7,799 nt of DNA from JBEKZQ01 sp049509675 (GTDB lineage Bacteria > Planctomycetota > Planctomycetia > Pirellulales > Thermoguttaceae). Location of the stretch: positions 1 through 7,799 of the forward strand of contig JBEKZQ010000424.1 of NCBI GenBank assembly GCA_049509675.1, in the 5' to 3' direction. A program made the translations under genes and the position numbers. Below the pieces are notes generated by a model. The model was not told the DNA's origin and searched no databases. It saw nothing but the letters and a program-made list of their open reading frames with translations. This document shows positions 5,312 through 7,799 of the stretch, in pieces (the first letter of the stretch is position 1; each line of letters begins with the position of its first letter).

Positions 5312-7502
5312 CTACAAAGATTGGCGAGTCAGATACACCAACTCCGAACTCTCGGGCTCCTGGAGTACCACTGTAGCGCCGGTCTGGCTCAACTCCCGGC
5401 CGATCAAGACCGTGGGCGGGCTNNNNNNNCGAGTCCTCGCACACCAGCCGGTATCGGGCGCCGGGATCGAGGCCTTTGAGCGGGAACAGATGGCGACTGC
5501 CGGCGGCCGTGCCCCGAAAAGCGAACAGCACCCCCCGCCCGCTGCGCGGATCGTAGTACTCGATGCCGTCCCATCGCAGTCCGTCGGGCCGCTCGGAGAC
5601 GTGGTAAAGGTCGCCCTGTTGCACCAACGGCCGCAAAACCTGCTTATAGATCTGGAACTGCCGCTTCGCGGCGGCCTGCTGCGGAGGCGACCAGCGGCTG
5701 ACGTCGGTCATGATGGTACACCAGCCCATCAGGCCGCTCCGCAACATATAGAGGAAGTTTGCCGGCGTTCTTCCCGGCCTGTTCTCGACATAGCATTCGC
5801 ACATCGAGGGCGGCAGGGCATACGACGAGTCGTAGAAGGCGCGACGATTCGAGAGCGGATCGTAGCTGTCGGTAATGCTCACGTAATGCGTGCGGCGAAG
5901 CACGCCGTAATCGACCATGTTCCCGCCGTTGCAGCAGTTCTCGAAGAGCATCTCCGGAAAACTGGCGTGCAGCCCGTCCTGGACGCGATAGTAGCCCAGC
6001 GCCGCGTGATAAGCCGCGTCGATCGGGGAAGACGTATGGCGGTGGTCTTGGCGGCCGCAGCTTTCCACGATCAGTGGTTGGTCGTGCTCCAAGAGGTCGG
6101 GTTTGAACTCCTGCACCGCCCGGCGCATGTCGCGCAGGCACCACGCGACGGCCTTGGGCTCACCCAGGCAAACCGTCGCGCCGGTGAAGTCCGAGTTTTT
6201 CCAGCTCTCGGGGTAGTCGTTGGGGAACCAGGACCGCATGGTCCGATCGCGCACGGAGAGGATGCTGCCCGGCCGCGACGCGTCGATCTGGTCGCCGCCT
6301 TGCGTCCAGGCGATCCACAGGCCGAAGAGGAGCCCTTTGCGGTGTGCATCGTCGGCCAGCGCGGCAAGGCCGGCGGGAAACTTGCCCGCATCGGCCCGCC
6401 AATCGCCGACGTGCCGATACCATCCGGCATCGACGTGAAACATTTCCATGCCCAGTGCGGCGGTGGCGTCGATCATGCGTCGGGCCAGTCGCTCGTCGAT
6501 GGCCATGCCGTTGCCCCAACTGTTGTTGACCAGAAGCGGCAGGTTCGCCGCCGAGGGCGGACGCAGCGCGGACTGGACCCAGCGGTGCAGGCGGTTGGCG
6601 CCGTCGTCCACGTCGCCCGCATAGCAGCCGATGAACACGGTGGGCGTCTGAAAGGATTCGCCGGCGGCCAGCCGGGTCCGATACGCGGCGTCTTCCGCGT
6701 CGCTCTTGCCCAATCCCCATACGGCCTTGAGAACCGGCGAAGGCGCACGTGTGGCACTCGCCAAGGGGACAGTCCCATTTTCGTCAAACGAAAATTGGGA
6801 CAGTCCCCGGGCTGCCGGCCCATCGGCCTGCAACACGGTCCTCACGAAGCCGGAGAATTCGATGCCCGCATACCATCCCTCGCGTTTTTCCGCGTCTTGC
6901 ACGCTCGACCAAGGAATCGGTCCTCCGTAAGGCGTCGATACCAGCGAACTGTTGAACCCCGCTGAAATGCGCTCCCGGTGCGTGCCGACCTCGGAGGGAC
7001 GGCTTGCTCCCCGCTCGACCCACCATTGCTCCAGCTCAGGCGTTCGCCGCGTCAAGATGGCCAAGGTTGGCTGCAACGGCAACAGCAGCGCGTGCGCCGA
7101 GCGGTTCAATATCTGAATGCTGTGTTCCACCGGCCCCGGGCCGGCCTGGCCTCGCCAGATCGACTTTAGTTCCAGGGCCGGCTCGTCGCAGGCAAAGCAC
7201 AGTAGTGTCTCCGAGCGTGCCGGCTCCTTCCTTTCTTCTCGAAGGTGCCAGCGTACGGGCACGGCATGTCCCCCGACCTCGACCGACGACACCAGCGGAA
7301 TTGCCGTCTTTTCTGCGGAGTCGGCGACCCACTCCGAGCCGGTCGGCAGACACCGCAGGGAGACGACCGACAAGCTGTTGTCGGCTGCCTCGATGCGGAC
7401 CGAGGTATCCGACGTCGACACCTGCGAGTGCGCCGCCTTTGCCGGTGCGGCAAGTCCGCTAACAGCAAGAAGAACACCGGCGCAAGTCGTAGTCATTCGC
7501 AT
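5312..7502 (-). CDS. Secreted GH36-like alpha-galactosidase (melibiase), interrupted by an assembly gap
   Basis: The start at 7502 (MRMTTTCAGVLL) is set by AGGAG at 7512-7516. Residues 1-24 are a signal peptide ending APAKA, so the enzyme is exported. The N-terminal beta-sandwich half is followed by a TIM-barrel with GH36 signatures: NNSWGNG (326-332), MFHVDAGWY (354-362), GDWRAD, KFPAGLAALADDAHRKGLLFGLWIAW, LLEHDQPL with D474 as likely nucleophile, FENCCNGGNMVDYG (520-533), and SITDSYDP with D545 as likely acid/base. These motifs predict hydrolysis of alpha-linked galactosides or a related sugar. The coding frame reaches ...ARYRLVCEDS (residue 691) and meets seven Ns. Beyond them a frame shifted by one reads VLIGRELSQTGATVVL...LVYLTRQSL and stops at TAG (5314-5312), a normal GH36 C-terminal sandwich end. 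Residues ~232-246 (GLSQFSFDENGTVPL) derive from an inserted palindrome. Exact substrate is unproven. Confidence 0.88.
5423..5429. other. Run of seven Ns (assembly gap) inside the GH36 gene
   Basis: Seven unknown bases. With 7 nt the GH36 frame would run on as PAHGLDRPG... into the convergent repeat and the neighbour gene. The gap would need a true length divisible by three to join CEDS to the family-like C-terminus, so the number of Ns is probably a placeholder. Confidence 0.9.
6765..6808. repeat. Palindromic element inserted in frame in the GH36 gene
   Basis: GGGGACAGTCCCATTTTCG (6765-6783) pairs with CGAAAATTGGGACAGTCCCC (6789-6808) across the loop TCAAA, with one bulge and one mismatch. 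Each arm also holds the near-palindrome GGGACAGTCCC. It is read through on the minus strand as GLSQFSFDENGTVPL. Its left arm shares GGGGACAG, then C, C and TTTT in register, with the element at 3340-3416. Confidence 0.88.
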
Positions 7503-7511
7503 GAAGATCGG

Positions 7512-7516
7512 CTCCT
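7512..7516 (-). promoter_or_regulatory. Ribosome binding site of the GH36 gene
   Basis: AGGAG on the minus strand lies 9 nt before the ATG at 7502 and 15 nt before the alternative ATG at 7496, favouring the first. The 7526-7548 hairpin lies 9 nt further upstream in the leader. Confidence 0.7.
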
Positions 7517-7525
7517 ATATCAGTT

Positions 7526-7561
7526 CCCTCTCCCCTTGCGGGAGAGGGTTAGGGTGAGGGG
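7526..7561. repeat. CCCTCTCCC/GGGAGAGGG hairpin with GGGTGAGGGG tail
   Basis: CCCTCTCCC (7526-7534) pairs perfectly with GGGAGAGGG (7540-7548) around CTTGC, followed by TTAGGGTGAGGGG. This matches, from memory, a widely dispersed bacterial repeat (CCCCTCACCCTAACCCTCTCCC) often mistranslated as PHPNPLPQGER. It lies in the presumed GH36 leader. Confidence 0.8.
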
Positions 7562-7574
7562 TTTTCCGACCGCT

Positions 7575-7676
7575 GGGTGCCACTGGCTTTGCCGGTGTTT
7601 TTCCGTGTTCAGTCAACGGGCAGCTTCTCGCTGCCAAGCCAACGCTGCAAAAGCACTGGCGGAGCCAGTGGCACCC
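7575..7676. repeat. 30-bp inverted repeat around a ~40-bp centre
   Basis: GGGTGCCACTGGCT (7575-7588) is perfectly complementary to AGCCAGTGGCACCC (7663-7676). The match continues inward to 7604 and 7647 with five mismatches over 30 positions. The centre (7605-7646) holds CAGCTTCTCGCTG and no gene. The form fits a REPIN or tiny MITE. Strings like GTGCCACTGGC are, in my recollection, common in planctomycete intergenic DNA. Confidence 0.8.
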
Positions 7677-7721
7677 GGCGCTTCGGGCTAGTGGTCTGTC
7701 CAACTTGAGTTTACGGGTGCA

Positions 7722-7742
7722 ACGGTTGGCTTGTCCAACCGT
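7722..7742. repeat. 8-bp hairpin near the right edge
   Basis: ACGGTTGG (7722-7729) pairs with CCAACCGT (7735-7742) around CTTGT. It is followed by the tight palindrome CCAGCACTGCTGG (7747-7759). Both belong to the repeat nest upstream of GH36. Confidence 0.6.
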
Positions 7743-7799
7743 GTTTCCAGCACTGCTGGGCAAGCCGGGCACCGACCGGAGGTTGGTCGTGGCACCCAA

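Larger units (their letters stand above)
7503..7799. other. Gene-free repeat nest upstream of the GH36 gene
   Basis: Almost all of this stretch is explained by palindromes: 7526-7548, the long pair 7575-7676, 7722-7742 and 7747-7759. It ends with GTGGCACCC (7789-7797), the same string as the end of the long pair's right arm (7668-7676), so a further copy may start beyond the edge. Any GH36 promoter should be here, but I cannot single one out. TAGTGGTCTGTCCAAC (7689-7704) looks like a possible element boundary but has no partner in the window. Confidence 0.7.

Noticed and set aside
5271..6965. Long plus-strand open frame of about 564 codons
   Set aside because: It lies antisense to the GH36 gene, passes through the N run, and its protein lacks any domain; the minus strand has clear GH36 motifs.
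7689..7704. Possible insertion-sequence end (TAGTGGTCTGTCCAAC)
   Set aside because: No matching opposite end, target duplication or transposase is in the window.
7515..7799. Open frame on the minus strand at the right edge (contains PHPNPLPQGERE)
   Set aside because: It is a translation of palindromic repeats, including the well-known CCCTCTCCC hairpin. No family signal is visible.

Overview
The window looks like a planctomycete chromosome fragment, probably from a draft or metagenome assembly because it contains a short run of N. Four things point to Planctomycetota: high GC; a secreted protein with autotransporter-type beta-strand repeats and a PEP-CTERM tail; Asp-box and GH36 secreted proteins with N-terminal signal peptides; and an unusual load of short palindromic repeats between and inside genes. 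This assignment is inference. No rRNA, tRNA or marker gene is present to confirm it.

Layout. (1) 2-559 (+) is the 3' end of a surface protein with PATR-type repeats and a PEP-CTERM sorting tail. (2) 560-979 has no gene but carries a 9-bp-period tandem repeat and a ~200-bp inverted pair of hairpin clusters. (3) 980-2002 (+) is a secreted six-Asp-box protein, followed by a perfect 12-bp hairpin. (4) 2086-5257 (+) is a three-gene unit joined by two ATGA overlaps: a class I SAM-dependent methyltransferase, then two different subunits of the 2-hydroxyacyl-CoA dehydratase / benzoyl-CoA reductase (HgdB/BcrC) superfamily. (5) 5258-5311 is a short convergent spacer filled by an imperfect 18-bp inverted repeat. 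(6) 5312-7502 (-) is a secreted GH36-like alpha-galactosidase whose C-terminus crosses the N gap. (7) 7503-7799 is a gene-free nest of palindromic repeats upstream of it.

The most interesting module is the methyltransferase plus paired dehydratase-like subunits. Both subunits keep three well-placed cysteines that could hold an iron-sulfur cluster, and the coupling implies co-production. The usual partner, an ASKHA-type activator ATPase, is not in the window, and the substrate cannot be read from the sequence. If the family chemistry holds, this would be a low-potential, oxygen-sensitive electron-transfer enzyme tied to a methyl transfer.

The second theme is repeat invasion of coding sequence. 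Two related palindromes beginning GGGGACAG sit in frame inside a dehydratase subunit and inside the GH36 gene, each adding a short low-complexity peptide without breaking the frame. The third is an assembly point: the seven-base N run does not preserve the reading frame of the GH36 gene. Restoring the frame gives a family-like C-terminus ending at 5312.
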